A stretch of 64,000 nucleotides of DNA, taken from Limonium bicolor (lineage: Eukaryota > Streptophyta > Magnoliopsida > Caryophyllales > Plumbaginaceae). The translations under genes and the position numbers were made by a program. Every line of letters begins with the position of its first letter. Positions within the stretch are counted from its first letter, which is position 1. The notes beneath the pieces were generated by a model. The model was not told where the DNA came from. It was given only the letters and a program-made list of their open reading frames with translations, and ran no database searches. The stretch covers positions 143,708,982 through 143,772,981 of the forward strand of contig CM041781.1 in NCBI GenBank assembly GCA_023374045.1. The letters are read 5' to 3'. Shown one piece after another: positions 1 to 11,043 of the stretch.

Positions 1-812
1 CAAGAATTTGGACGAGAAATGAAGAAGTTATGGCGTGACGAAGTTTACCCGATTTCAGGAAAAACTGCAGTTCTGGGTTACGAACTCGCGAGGAGGCAAC
101 TTTGGATCAACTTTCCGATCATTGTAGAAGGAGTTAGATGGTGTGTGAGTAATGGTTGGAAAGAGGAAAGATAGGAGAATCGAATGAAACAAACGGCATA
201 CCAAATGGTGGAGTAGAGAAAAAGATATAGGCGTCTAAAGATCGCCTGTTGACATGCCAAAACCGCTGGAACTCAACCGATTAAGTGTCTTGGGTGCTGA
301 CTGGGCGCGACACGTGTCCTGGACATGTCAGCATCCTTCAAAATTTTGGCTCTAAACTTCAATTTATCATAACTTTGGCTAGGATGATCCGTTTTTAACG
401 TTCTTTTTATCGATCTTCATGGTTTTTCATAACCTATTTATTGGTATAGGTTTCATGGCCTGGTTTGACCATTCTCAAAAAGTCAACTCTAGCAAGGCTT
501 AATAAGCTTTAAGGTTTCTAGAATTTTATATTGACTTTTATGTTTCAAAACAATGTTCCAACACTTCCTAAAATCTTTATAATATATTTGGAGTGTTTAG
601 AAATTTTCCCAAGATTTATTGACTTATAAATCTTATTATTAAATTCATAATACTATATAATAATGTATAATAATTAGGGTTAAATAGGAGAAAACCCCTA
701 AATAAATTTCACAACTCCATATAATAATTTAATATTCATTATTCCATATAATAATTTAATTTTAACAAAAGAAATCCCCTAAATTAATTTAAATTAATTT
801 AGGGGTATTTCA
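1..812 (-). repeat. Antisense LTR J, right-hand end (left tandem copy)
   Basis: This stretch matches 21904-22716 almost base for base and ends in ...GGGGTATTTCA, the reverse complement of an LTR start (TGAAATACCCC). It is directly followed by AAGTC, the target-site duplication seen at both ends of the complete copy at 18827-22716. It is therefore the U3 end of an antisense solo LTR inserted in reverse transcriptase; the rest lies left of the window. Short frames inside it show no family resemblance. Confidence 0.85.
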
Positions 813-3077
813 AAGTCAGTCGTAGTCTTCATCGACGATATTCTTGTGTACTCGAAATTGAGAGGTGAGCACGAAAGCCACCTGAGAAATGTGTTACAAA
901 CATTGAGGAGGAATCAGTTGTATGCTAAATTTTCAAAGTGTGAGTTTTGGCTGAACCAAGTATCCTTTCTTGGTCATGTGATTTCTGAGGCCGGGATCGC
1001 TGTTGATCCAGCAAAGATTGATGCAGTGCGCACCTGGCCTAGGCCGAAGACAGTTACCGATATCAGGAGCTTCCTCGGTCTGGCAGGTTATTATAGGAGG
1101 TTTGTGAAGGACTTCTCCAGTGTCTCGAAGCCGATGACTTCCTTGATGAAAAAGGATGCACCATTCGAGTGGACAGTTGGCTGTGAGAGTTCTTTCCAGA
1201 GTCTCAAAGATGCTCTGACATCTGCATCAGTCCTGACTATACCAGACGGTCCAGATGGTTTTGAGGTCTATTGCGACACATCAGGCAGAGGTATGGGTTG
1301 TGTGTTGATACAACACGGGAAGGTCATAGCTTACGCCTCCCAACAGCTGAAGAAGCATGAAGAGAACTACCCTATCCACGATTTAGAACTGGGTGCCATT
1401 GTTTTCGCATTGAAGATATGGTGACATTATTTGTATGGGGTAAATGTGACAATCTATTCTAACCACAAAAGTTTAAAATACTTGTTCACTCAGAAGGAGT
1501 TGAACATGAGGCAAAGAAGGTGGGTTGAGTTTCTAAACGACTACGACATTAATCTACAGTACAAAAAGGCTAAGGCAAATGTGGTAGCTGACGCATTGAG
1601 TCGCCGAGCACACTCTCTCCATTCGCTAGTCACTCATACTGGCTCGGTTGAAGAGGTGCGGAGTGCTCAGATGACGGATCAGTATATATTGGAGATCAGG
1701 CAGAAGCTTATTGATGGCACATTCGAGGGTTAGAAGTACGACTTCCGACTCCATGATGATGACCTGATTAGGCTTAATGGCCGACTGTGAATTCCGAGGA
1801 GTAGCGCTGAGCTGAAGGAGCGCATACTGAGTGAATCCCACTGTTCTATGACTTTGATTCACCCTGGAGCTTCAAAGATGTATAAGGGTATGAAACGTTA
1901 CTTTTGGTGGACTGGCATGAAAAAGGATGTAAATGATTATGTGTTGAGGTGTCTCACTTGTCAGAAGGTCAAGTTTGAGCACCGACGGCCTGGTGGTATG
2001 GTACAACCAATGCCAGTGCCTGAGTGGAAGTTCCATGACATTTCTATGGACTTCGTAGTAGGGCTTCCGCCTACAAGGGAGGTCTGAATATGATTTGGGT
2101 TGTTGTTGACCGACTGATCAAGGTGGCTTGATTCATACCGATGAAGGACACCTGGAAAGTGGCAAAACTAGCAGAACTCTTCGACAGAGAGATTGTAAGA
2201 CATCATGGGGTACCTAAGACAATTGTGTCTGACAGGGATACCAGATTCCTCTCTAGGTATTGGAAATCCACACGGGAAGCGCTTGGTACCGAGCTGAAGC
2301 TAAGTACAGCGTTCCACCCACAGACAGATGGTCAGAGTGAGCGCACCATCCAGACACTTGAGGATAGTTATGCATGTGCACTTGACTTTCAAACCAGCTG
2401 GATTGATAAGTTACATCTGATCGAGTTTAGTTACAACAACAGTTACCATGCTTCGATCAAGATGTCTCCCTTCCAGGCTTTGTACGGTAGATCGCCACGC
2501 CATTATGCTGGGATGAGTCGAGTGAGACGGTCATTATAGGACCAGAGTATCTTGAACAAGTTCAGGTAGAAGTTCGCCAGATCCGGGCTAATATGAAGGT
2601 AGCTCAGGATAGACAAAAGTCGTACGTTGATGTGCACAGACGTGACCTGGAGTTCGCCGTGGGCGATCAGGTATTTCTTAGGGTATCCCCCATGAGGGGA
2701 GTATTTTGTTTTGGCCAGAAGGGCAAGTTGAGCCCAAAATATGTGGGGCCTTATGTTGTGACGGAGCGGATCGGCCCGGTAGCTTACAGACTTGATCTAC
2801 CCGCCGAGCTGGGCAAGGTACATGATGTATTTCATGTGTCCCAGTTAAAGAAGTATATGCATCCGTCTCATGTGCTTCAGCCTGAAAGGCTAACCTTAGA
2901 GCCAACCATGCGATCAGTGGAGACTCCGGTACGGATTCTGGATACTAAGACTCGAGACACTCGCCATAAGTCAGTAAGACTGTGAAGGTTCTTTGGTCTA
3001 ACCAGGACGTTGAGGAGGCCACTTGGGAGCTGGAAGATAAGATGAAGGCGAAGTACCCGTCATTGTTTACTTCTTAG
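813..3077 (+). pseudogene. Tek-B pol, 3' half, left tandem copy: RT end, RNase H, integrase, chromodomain (broken)
   Basis: This is the 3' half of a chromovirus polyprotein, starting just before the RT active-site FIDD motif, where antisense LTR J is inserted. RT C-terminal motifs ([18 protein letters not shown]) come first. RNase H follows, with its acidic residues in YCDTSG, LELGA and ADALSR, although the third is YSNHKS here against YSDHKS in the other copy. Integrase has an HHCC finger ending CLTCQK and the D,D,E triad in SMDFV, VSDRDTRF and TDGQSERT. The C-terminal VKVLWSNQDVEEATWE motif is a Tekay-type chromodomain. Stops at about 1422, 1732, 1787 and 2128 are shared with 22717-24992, so the gene was dead before duplication. 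Extra small indels near 2080, 2365, 2493, 2865 and 2983 are private to this copy. It cannot make an active enzyme. Confidence 0.9.
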
Positions 3078-3344
3078 TGTTTATGTGTATAGGGTACGGG
3101 GCGTACCCCTTTTTAAGGGGGGTAGAGCCGTTTCGGTTATGTGTGTACGACGTGTATTTAAATACATCGTCGTAGTTGTGTCTGAATGATGTTGATGATG
3201 TTGTATGGACTTTGTGTCCAATGTTATGTAAGTGTGTTGTTAATGTTGTATGGAAGTATTGTTTATATGTATTCACGTGTTCTAACATTTAGGATATGTG
3301 GAAGTGTGAACTTTGAGGACAAAGTTCTTTTAAGGGGGGTAGAT
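3078..3344 (+). other. Tek-B 3' untranslated region ending in a polypurine tract
   Basis: Non-coding segment between the pol stop and the LTR. It ends with the purine run TTAAGGGGGGTAGA (about 3331-3344) abutting the LTR start TGAAATACTCC. That is the expected plus-strand primer position for reverse transcription. A similar G-rich run occurs near 3110. The same arrangement is found at 24993-25259 and, reversed, at 47013-47337. Confidence 0.85.
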
Positions 3345-3607
3345 TGAAATACTCCAAACCTTAGTATGTGTTTAAACACTTAAATATGGTATATTATGAC
3401 TAAAAAGAGTCTTAGAAACATTAGTAAACAATTTAAACTATAGAAAACACATATAAAGGCCTTAAGGTCAATTAGAGCTAAAATGTGCTCTAAGCTTGGG
3501 ATAAGCTTGGGTAAGACCTAATGAGCTTACCAAAACCTTATTTGTATACAAATGAACATATTAAACCAATTACCAAAGAAAACCAAGCTTGAAAACAAGT
3601 TAAAACA

Positions 3608-3643
3608 CAAAATGTGCTTTAAGGAGTCTCAAAGCACATTTTG
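3608..3643 (+). promoter_or_regulatory. U3 hairpin in Tek-B LTR
   Basis: A perfect 13-bp inverted repeat: CAAAATGTGCTTT, a 10-nt spacer, then AAAGCACATTTTG. Equivalent hairpins occur at the same relative place in the other Tek LTRs (25525, 30617, 36470, 37825, 39864, 46718), with changes that mostly keep pairing. It lies upstream of the TATA box in U3. Function unknown. Confidence 0.7.
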
Positions 3644-3865
3644 AAAAATTGTCTTGTAAATGAGTTTTGAATACCTTGTTTTAGTGAATAGTAACTAAAA
3701 TAAGCTAGTTTGTAACATATGTTTGTATAAGTAATTAAATTGATAAACAAAGACTAAAATACCCTTAGTAACATAAAGGGGGCCGGTTTTTGTAGTAATG
3801 AGTCACCAAACATGTAAGTTTATTAAGTAATAAGTGACGACTAATGGTTACTATTTGCTTTAAGG

Positions 3866-3873
3866 TATAAATA
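3866..3873 (+). promoter_or_regulatory. TATA box of Tek-B middle LTR
   Basis: TATAAATA about 520 bp into the LTR, followed about 30 bp later by a CT-rich stretch (CTCATTTCTCTCATTTC) typical of a plant transcription start and leader. The same box is at 25783-25790 in the 3' LTR. Transcription start not proven. Confidence 0.55.
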
Positions 3874-5152
3874 TCTTCTAAAAAGCAAAACCAATCTCAT
3901 TTCTCTCATTTCTCTCATTTCACACGCCTTCAACCTCTCTTCTATCTTCCTTGCTCTCATTCATGGTTTGCTACAGCAACACCAACACCACCATCATTTT
4001 CCATCATTGACCACTTGTATCTCCTAGCTCATTTTGCCAAATCAAATTCTAAGACCACCATTCTCTTCCTCACATCAAGCTCTTCAATTCTATCCTTTCA
4101 AAATCCCAAGAGCTCCATTTCGGTGCCAAGAGGAATCACCATGGGAGGAGCTTGAGCTCATCTTTTCACATATTGTTGTTCTCCTTTGCTTTAAGGTAAG
4201 GAAACTCAAAGAAAAATGATGTTTCCTTCATGTTTTTGTGTTGTCCGAAAATCACTCTTAATGGAGTCCTTATGTTGTTTTGTTCTAGCTTCATTCCAAC
4301 CTTTCATGGACTAGGTGGAGTCCTCTCTTGATATATATTCAAACTCTCTTCAAATCTAAGGTAAAACAACTATCTTAATGTTTTTAAAACAATGTATAAT
4401 CTAGGGTTTACAATGAGATGAAGCATAAAGCTTGTATACTCATTTTATCACTTGTATAATGTTTAGAAGTTGACAAACAACTAAAAGCCTTGCCGATTTA
4501 GTCAAGGAAACAAGAAAGAAGTTGTGAGGAAAAGAGGTAAATGTGCTAACCTAATGTGGTTTAAAGTCTTAGGAGAAATGAGCTTATGTTGCTATTAAAA
4601 TGACCTAAGGAGCCAATGGTGAATGACTTAGTAAAATGTTCTCAAAGGCTTAGTAAAAGGCATATGTGTTTTGAGTGTATTTGCAGGTCAAAGGCAAATA
4701 TAATGTGGGAAATTTAGTGTTTATGATTTATGCATCTTAAGGGCCTAAGAGCCATGTTATTTAAGGGCCTAAGTGGCATGCAATTTAAAATATGCACTAT
4801 ATTGTGATGTAGTGCTAAATGAGTGAAGTTTTGTGTATAAGAATGAGTTTGAGGGATTTTTGATAAGTGTCTAAATGAGCATGTTTTATAGGTGTATTCA
4901 TATATTATATCAGCACTTTTCTGCTCATTTCTCACTTATCTATGGTTTTCCTCTAGTTATGTTTTATTGATTATCTCACAATTTATTGGTTTTAACATGA
5001 GGAAAACCAAGCTGGAAGTGAAGTAGATAAGAGACGAACACATAGACGCAAACGGCTCAGAAAACGGACTTATAACGAAGAATGTAGAGCCAGTTGAAGA
5101 TTGTTATATATATGTATAATATATCTAATATCGCACGGACACAAACAGAGGC

Positions 5153-5392
5153 AACCGCCCCGTTATTGGGCGGTCTACTCTAAGGCTACCGCCTCTAAAA
5201 CAAGCGGACAAGAGTGAGGCTACCGCCTCTAAAACAGGCGGACGTGAGAGAGGCTTCACCATAGAGGCTACCGCCTCTTAAGGAGGCGGACGTGACACAC
5301 ACACCGCCTCTGAACCAGGCGGACATATAAGAGGAGACCGCCTCTTTTACAGGCGGACATATAAGAGGAGACCGCCTCTTTTGCAGGCGGTC
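5153..5392 (+). repeat. GC-rich palindromic array in Ath 5' LTR
   Basis: About seven units of the form ACCGCCTCT-short spacer-AGGCGGAC, each able to fold on itself, spaced about 30-40 bp and joined by GAGAGAGG/ATAAGAGG-type linkers. It sits about 200-440 bp upstream of the TATA box. The 3' LTR has an expanded version at 11341-11594, which points to unit turnover. This is not a CRISPR array: the spacers are short and not unique. Confidence 0.85.
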
Positions 5393-5593
5393 ATGAATTA
5401 AATCAATCGCCGCTACTAGTTTCTTCGCCTGTCTTCACCGTCTTCTGCAACTTGAATCGATTTATCTATCTACTCCCGCACCGCCTACCATTAATCCCTC
5501 ACGCGTGCAGCGCTCTGTCCCCTCTGCAATCAATGAAGATAGCAATCAATGCTCTCCTTTCATCTGCAATCAAATTAGTACGGAGCCAACCTC

Positions 5594-5600
5594 TATATAA
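5594..5600 (+). promoter_or_regulatory. TATA box of Ath 5' LTR
   Basis: TATATAA followed by ACTCACCACC. The equivalent box in the 3' LTR is at 11800. Likely start of Ath transcription, inferred from position only. Confidence 0.5.
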
Positions 5601-6470
5601 ACTCACCACCTTAACGGCAAAACGGACAACACACACGACGGGAGTCTGAAGAATTCGCTCACCACAAAATCCATCCGCTTCCATTTAATTCTCTCCCGTA
5701 AACCATATCAGTCCACACTCACGCAGTAACAAAAGAAATAGAAGAGCAGCAGTTGAGAGCGAGAACAGACCAGTTCTTCCTCTGAATTAATGTCAAAATC
5801 TATCTGGTGTAATCTTCTTATCTCCGTTAATGTCTGAGTAATTTTCATTTGTATCCTAGGATGGGGGTTTGATTTCTAATATTACGTAAACAATATTTAT
5901 CACCTTTTCTCTTATTTAACTTGTTTTAATTCCTTTCAGCTAATATTGCTAAATGCTTTGCGCGACAAACGACTGCATTTATTTGGTAACTATCAACACA
6001 TGATTTTGAGATAGTCTAGGTACCACAAAGGAATAATCTTAGATTTACACTCCGGACTGAGCAGGAAAATACTAAGGCTTTTATTAAGAGTTCGTAACTG
6101 ACAATTATTAACTCTAATAGGCAATAATAATTGAAACATGGTTTTAAATATGTTTAAGTAATTTAGGAAATTCCCCCGCTATCCTAGGATACATTTTTCC
6201 ATCCACTTCACTTAATTCACCTTTTAACTGTTTTTATTATTTCTGTATTAGTTTAACAACAAATCAAGCTTGCCTCCGGCTAAACCCCTTTTTACAGTTT
6301 TTAAGTAACTACCAAGACTAGGATAAATTGAACATCTCCCTGTGGATACGACTTGTTTTACTAACTACGACCGGGATTGTTTGCAGCCCGACGTTTATAA
6401 TTTGAGTTTTTAATTTCTTTTCTTTTAATTTTACACCTGTTTAACCACTCAGAAAATACCTTCTGCAAAT

Positions 6471-6488
6471 TGGCGCCGTTGCCGGGGA
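6471..6488 (+). promoter_or_regulatory. Primer-binding site, tRNA-Asp type (Ath)
   Basis: TGGCGCCGTTGCCGGGGA starts 3 nt after the 5' LTR and is complementary to the 3' end of plant tRNA-Asp. This primer is usual for the Athila lineage. Confidence 0.85.
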
Positions 6489-7165
6489 GATTGATTCCAT
6501 CAATTTCCCTAGTTTCCGGTAGTTCACTAGCTATATTATAATAATCTGTTAATCTAAAAAATAAAAAAAAAACTGTTAATCCAATTTCGGACATCTAACC
6601 TCAGACATCTGACTTCGGACATTTGACTTGGACATATAACCTCGGACTTTGGACATCTAACATCTAACTTCTAATATTATTGTTATTTCATTTTCCATTG
6701 TCCTTAATTTTCTGTACAGTATTTATTACCTTCAAATTTCAGTACAGTATTTATTACCTTAAAATTTCTGTCATTTCTTTCCATTGTCATTTAATATTCC
6801 ATTGTCCTTAATTTTCCGTACAGTATTTATTAACTTCAAATTTCCAGTATACTAACTACTAACTTATAATTTCTGTATATTAACTTATAATTTCTGTCTA
6901 CTAACATTTAATTCTGTTATTAATTTCCCTTGTCAAAAAAAAAAAACGAAAAAAAATATATATGTATATTGTTTATCTGCCTAACCTATATCTCTGCCTT
7001 TCTTACTCTATTACTGAAAAAAAAAATCATCACAGTTTCTGACGAACCACAAGTTATCTTCTGTGCATGCCAAATACTCGAACCCGAGGCTCTCCACCTA
7101 TCAGCCCGAGCCCCGAACCCGAGCGCACCTTATTCCAAGCACAAAGAAACCAGAGAAACCAAGCC
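6489..7165 (+). other. Ath untranslated leader
   Basis: AT-rich non-coding leader with short near-repeats (GACATCTAAC/GACTTCGGAC words at 6590-6660; ACAGTATTTATTA words at 6715-6835) and A-runs near 6935 and 7017. I see no gene here. Confidence 0.6.
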
Positions 7166-8960
7166 ATGGCCAATAACCAAGTTATAAACGAAATAGACCA
7201 GGCAAATCAACCAGAACACCCGTGCCCTATCTGATTACCACCAACCAACAACACCGAAGGAGAGCATCAGCTATAGTTCTCCCCGAACTAACACCAGAAG
7301 AAGCCGGATTTGGGTTTTCAAAACCCACTACATCACCGCCGTCCGGATCTAGGCAAGTTTAGTGGAGCGAACCCAGATGAAGCCCCAAATCATCTGAGTC
7401 TCTTCCTAGACTTCTGCAATTCCTTTAGTCAGACCGGCATCGTCAAGGAAAGAATTCGACTACAACTTTTTCCTCACTCATTATCGGATTCAGCAAACCG
7501 GTGGTATCGAAGCCTTCCCTCCCGATCAATCACCACATGGCTTCAAATGGCCCAAAAATTCCTTGCCAAATACTACCCAACCAGTAGAACGAGGCAGTTG
7601 ATCGGTGAAATCAACACTTTTTGTCAGGAGCCGGGAGAAACATTATACGACGCGTGGGACAGATTCAAGGATATGCTAATGAAGTGTTCCCACCACGGTC
7701 TTGACGATCAATCCCTCTGCCTGTCATTCTTCAACGGTCTGGATGATGGGAACCGACTACTCGTCAATTCCTCTGCAGGAGGAAGTTTCATGATGAAATC
7801 TCCTAAGAAGGAATGGACCTTCTAGAAACTATGACGAGCAACACAAGACAGTGGACGAGATCTAAGGGAAGAACGCCACGAGCAGCAGGCCTACTCCATG
7901 TTGAGCCTACGGACCACTTATCAGCTCAGATCTCCTCCCTTGCAAAGATGGTGGAAAAGCTAACGACATCACAGAACGAAATTGTAAAAACAATAGCTCC
8001 CCCACCTACAAGTTCATCGTCAGTTCCATCAACAGAAGGTTGTGCCATATGCGCCGGTCCTCATGAAACCCATCAGTGCGAAGGCAAAGGCCAGTACGAG
8101 GAAGTACAATTCATAGGAAACCGTCCCGGTAATTCCTACAGCAACAACTTCAACAACAACTATCCATGGAGAAATCACCCGAATTTCTCATGGAAAAATA
8201 ATGATCAGAATCAAGGAGGGCAGAACAACAATTCTAATGCCTATCAGGGGAACCGACCCCAACCAAATTCTACTATGGGTTACAAAGCACTTGGTGCCCC
8301 TCCAGGTTTCCAACAACAACAACTACAACAACAACCATCATCATCCTCTTCTGATCCAAACGTAGAACTCAAAGAGATGATGAAAGGTTACATTTCCATG
8401 ACTCAAAACCAGTTTTCTGCACAAGAAGCCTTCAACCAGAAAATCGAAGGTAAAATCAATCAACTTGCGGAACATCTTGCTCGAAGACCGCCAGGGGCTC
8501 TTCCCAGCCAAAATGAACCAAGTCCAAGAGAGCAAGCCAAGTGCATCTATGTGAAGGAGCACGATAAAGAAAAGACGGAGGTGGCTAAAACAGCTGAAGT
8601 TCCAGAACTACACCCTTCCCTCCAAGAGTGGGTTGTAGCAATCGAAACTTCCAAAAGGAATGTAGCTGAACTTGAAAGCACCGCCAAAGCCTATGAAAAT
8701 CGCATTCAATCTGAGAATACCTACCTCGAGCACTTGGTGGCTGGTTATGAAAACGAAAAGCTCGACTTCGAAGAAGAAGAAGAAGAGGTTAAGGCGATAA
8801 CCTTGAGAAGCGGTAAGAAAACCGACGAAATTCACATCCCGCCAACATTAGAAGAATCCAAAGAGGATAGTGAAGAAAAAGTTGAGGTTCCAACAGAAAA
8901 GACACCTCCAAACGTCCTCACTATTCCATCAACTTCAGAACCTTCTTCACAAGAACTGCC
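7166..8960 (+). pseudogene. Ath gag (broken)
   Basis: Capsid-like protein of the Athila lineage. The likely start is ATG 7166 (MANNQVINEIDQ), but an early stop follows near 7230. The core retrotransposon Gag domain is open from about 7310 to 7825 (motifs LFLDFCNSF, ANRWYRSLP, YDAWDRFKDML, FFNGL). A frameshift near 7800-7825 moves the reading frame to 7813-9285. That frame carries one zinc knuckle, CAICAGPHETHQC (C-x2-C-x3-H-x4-C, about 8044), a Asn/Gln-rich linker (8130-8340), and an acidic stretch near 8770. Family members use this protein to package element RNA. This copy cannot make a full-length product unless the frameshift is an assembly error. Confidence 0.85.
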
Positions 8961-9813
8961 TATACCATTTCCTCACCGACTCCAGAAACAGAAATTGGAT
9001 AATGAATATGGTAAGTTTCTAGCAATGCTGAAGCAACTAAACGTCAACATACAGTTCGTAGACCTCATTGCCAAAATGCCAAACTATGCCAAATTCCTCA
9101 AACACCTCATATCCAACAAAACTAAATTGGCCGAAGTCGGTACGGTACCTCTCAATGTAGCTTGCTCAGCTATTCTGCAAAAACCACTACCATCAAAATG
9201 CAATGATCCGGGCAGCTTCACCATTCCAGTCACTATTGGTAGCACCTCATTTCCATACTCCTTTGTGATCTGGGTGCCTCCATAAATTTGATGCCCCTCT
9301 CCACATTCAAAAGCTGGGAATTGGAGAGATGAAAAAAACCAAGATGACCTGCAACTGGCAGATGGTTCGGTAACATACCCAAGCGGAGTGGTGGAGGATG
9401 TTATCATTAAAGTGGAGCACTTATACTTCCCATGCGATTTTGTCATTCTCGACATCGAGGAGAACTCCACTACACCTCTCATTCTTGGACGACCATTCCT
9501 TGCCACAGCCGATGTGCACATTTGGGTAGCCCAGGGGAAAATCACCCTTCAAGCTTATAACGAAAAACTGGAATTTGCATCAGGACGATCTCCAGATAAC
9601 AAATCCAAGGATCTCAAGTTTGTGAGGGACGCTCAATCACCATCATCCCCACTTCTGTTTATTACCCTTCCAGACGGCATGTCTATCACAGAGATACCAC
9701 CACCAATCCCGGACGAAGAGCGGGATAAGAAAAGAAAACATGCATCCAGGTGGACTCTCAAAAATACCATCGAGTCATGCTTTGGATCTCCTCCTCATAA
9801 CCACCCCCCATGA
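8961..9813 (+). pseudogene. Ath protease region (broken)
   Basis: The Gag-to-protease region of Athila elements: PFPHRL, MLKQLNVNIQFVDLI and MPNYAKFL precede the aspartic protease. The active-site segment at about 9265-9290 reads CDLGASINLMPLS only in a frame shifted from the preceding ORF. LADGSV, VVEDVIIKV and LILGRPFLATA follow in the frame of 9388-9813. At least one further frameshift lies near 9330-9390. The catalytic D of DLGAS is present. No RT follows, so pol was removed by deletion downstream of this point. Confidence 0.82.
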
Positions 9814-11043
9814 TCGATCTAACGACAAAGCGTCTAGCCAAAGACGTTAAAGAAGGGCAGCTTTCCGGGAGGCAACCCGGACGAACTTATCTTTTATATG
9901 CTTTTTATGCTGTTTTAATTTTCAGGTTCCCTTTAAGTTTATTTTTGCTAACTTTTAACCCCGTTTATAGTATGGTTGCTTCTAGTGTCTTATGCAGGTG
10001 CAATTTCATGTCTACACCGCAACCAAGCTACGCTACTTGAGGCTAAAGCTCAAGTGTGGGGGAAGTCCAATACACGCTAGCAAAAATAATCTCAGGGGAG
10101 TACTAGTTTCTTTAAAATTATGCTTTTATTTAAATAAATATGCAAGGAGAATTTATATGCTTAAATGAATATTCGTGAGCTTCATTGTTCTCTCTATTTT
10201 ATCTACTCACCGAAAAGGTCTTCTGAAACCTTCCCTGTTTTTCTAGTGAACAACGAGGACGTGTTCAATTTAAGTGTGGGGGAGTGTGCCTTTTCGGTGA
10301 CATTTTATGCTAAAAATGCTTAATCTCTCTGCTTATCTTGCGTTGTTCAAATTCAATATCGTGGACCCTTTTTATGTGGTTGTTCTCTTTAGGAATAATA
10401 TTGTTATAATTGTGGGATAAATGGTACAAAAATGTACAAAAATTTTAAAATTTTGATTACTTTTTGAGGAGCATTTTTATGCGGTGTGACCAAGATCTAA
10501 ATGGATGGATTTTTATTACTCAGGGGTTCCTTCTGTCTTCTTTCTTAGGGATTGCTAAGGGGTGCTTCTCTGTCAAAAAAATTATATACAAAATAATAAT
10601 AAGGGACTTGCGAGACACCATTGGTAACCAACAAGAGAGTTGAGTGTTCTTTAAAAAAAATGAAGGCTTAATGCCTACTTTTTATCTTCTCATCTCTTAT
10701 GCAAAAGTGAAACAAATGCTTAATTCTATTTTTCCTTTTGTTATCTCCTCAATGCCCATTCTTGAGAGAAGTTGGCCATGGTAAAAATTCTCGAAGTCAC
10801 CTTAAATCAAGAAGCATTGAAGTACCCTAGATCATACCCCGAAACTCTAATTTTTATTTTTACCCTGAGTACACCTATGCCACCAGTAGGTGATGGATCA
10901 CACTCCTCTAAAAAGTTTAAGATCATGTACTATTGACTTTCTTATCCTACCCTTCATAATAATATTTGTTAATATTGAGCATTCCCTACTTGTTTGGGTA
11001 CATGGTTTTGCTTGAGGACAAGCAAAAGGTAAGTGTGGGGGTG
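9814..11043 (+). other. Ath 3' non-coding region with repeated polypurine-like motifs
   Basis: Starts with the CGTCTAGCCAAAGACG and GGGAGGCAACCC motifs that in Athila elements usually lie just past pol, indicating that RT-RNase H-integrase were deleted. AAGTGTGGGGG occurs three times (about 10052, 10271 and 11031); only the last abuts the LTR and is the real polypurine tract. No gene seen. Confidence 0.65.
11029..11043 (+). promoter_or_regulatory. Polypurine tract of Ath
   Basis: GGTAAGTGTGGGGGTG immediately before TGATAAG of the 3' LTR; the plus-strand primer site. Confidence 0.75.

Larger units (their letters stand above)
4861..6467 (+). repeat. 5' LTR of Ath
   Basis: 1,607 bp, TGATAAGTGTC...ACCTTCTGCA. 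It carries the ACCGCC/GGCGG palindromic array (5153-5392) and TATATAA at 5594-5600. It matches 11044-12676 but is shorter by many one-base deletions, often within runs, plus a short block missing from the array. Confidence 0.93.

Noticed and set aside
4034..4219. 61-codon frame repeated at 25954-26139
   Set aside because: Identical because both are LTR copies; it is leader sequence with a splice-like end, and no domain is visible.
5153..5392. CRISPR-like array of repeats and spacers
   Set aside because: Units are self-complementary, spacers are short and similar to each other, and the array lies within a plant LTR.
9084..9545. 153-codon open frame on the minus strand
   Set aside because: Antisense shadow of the Ath protease region.
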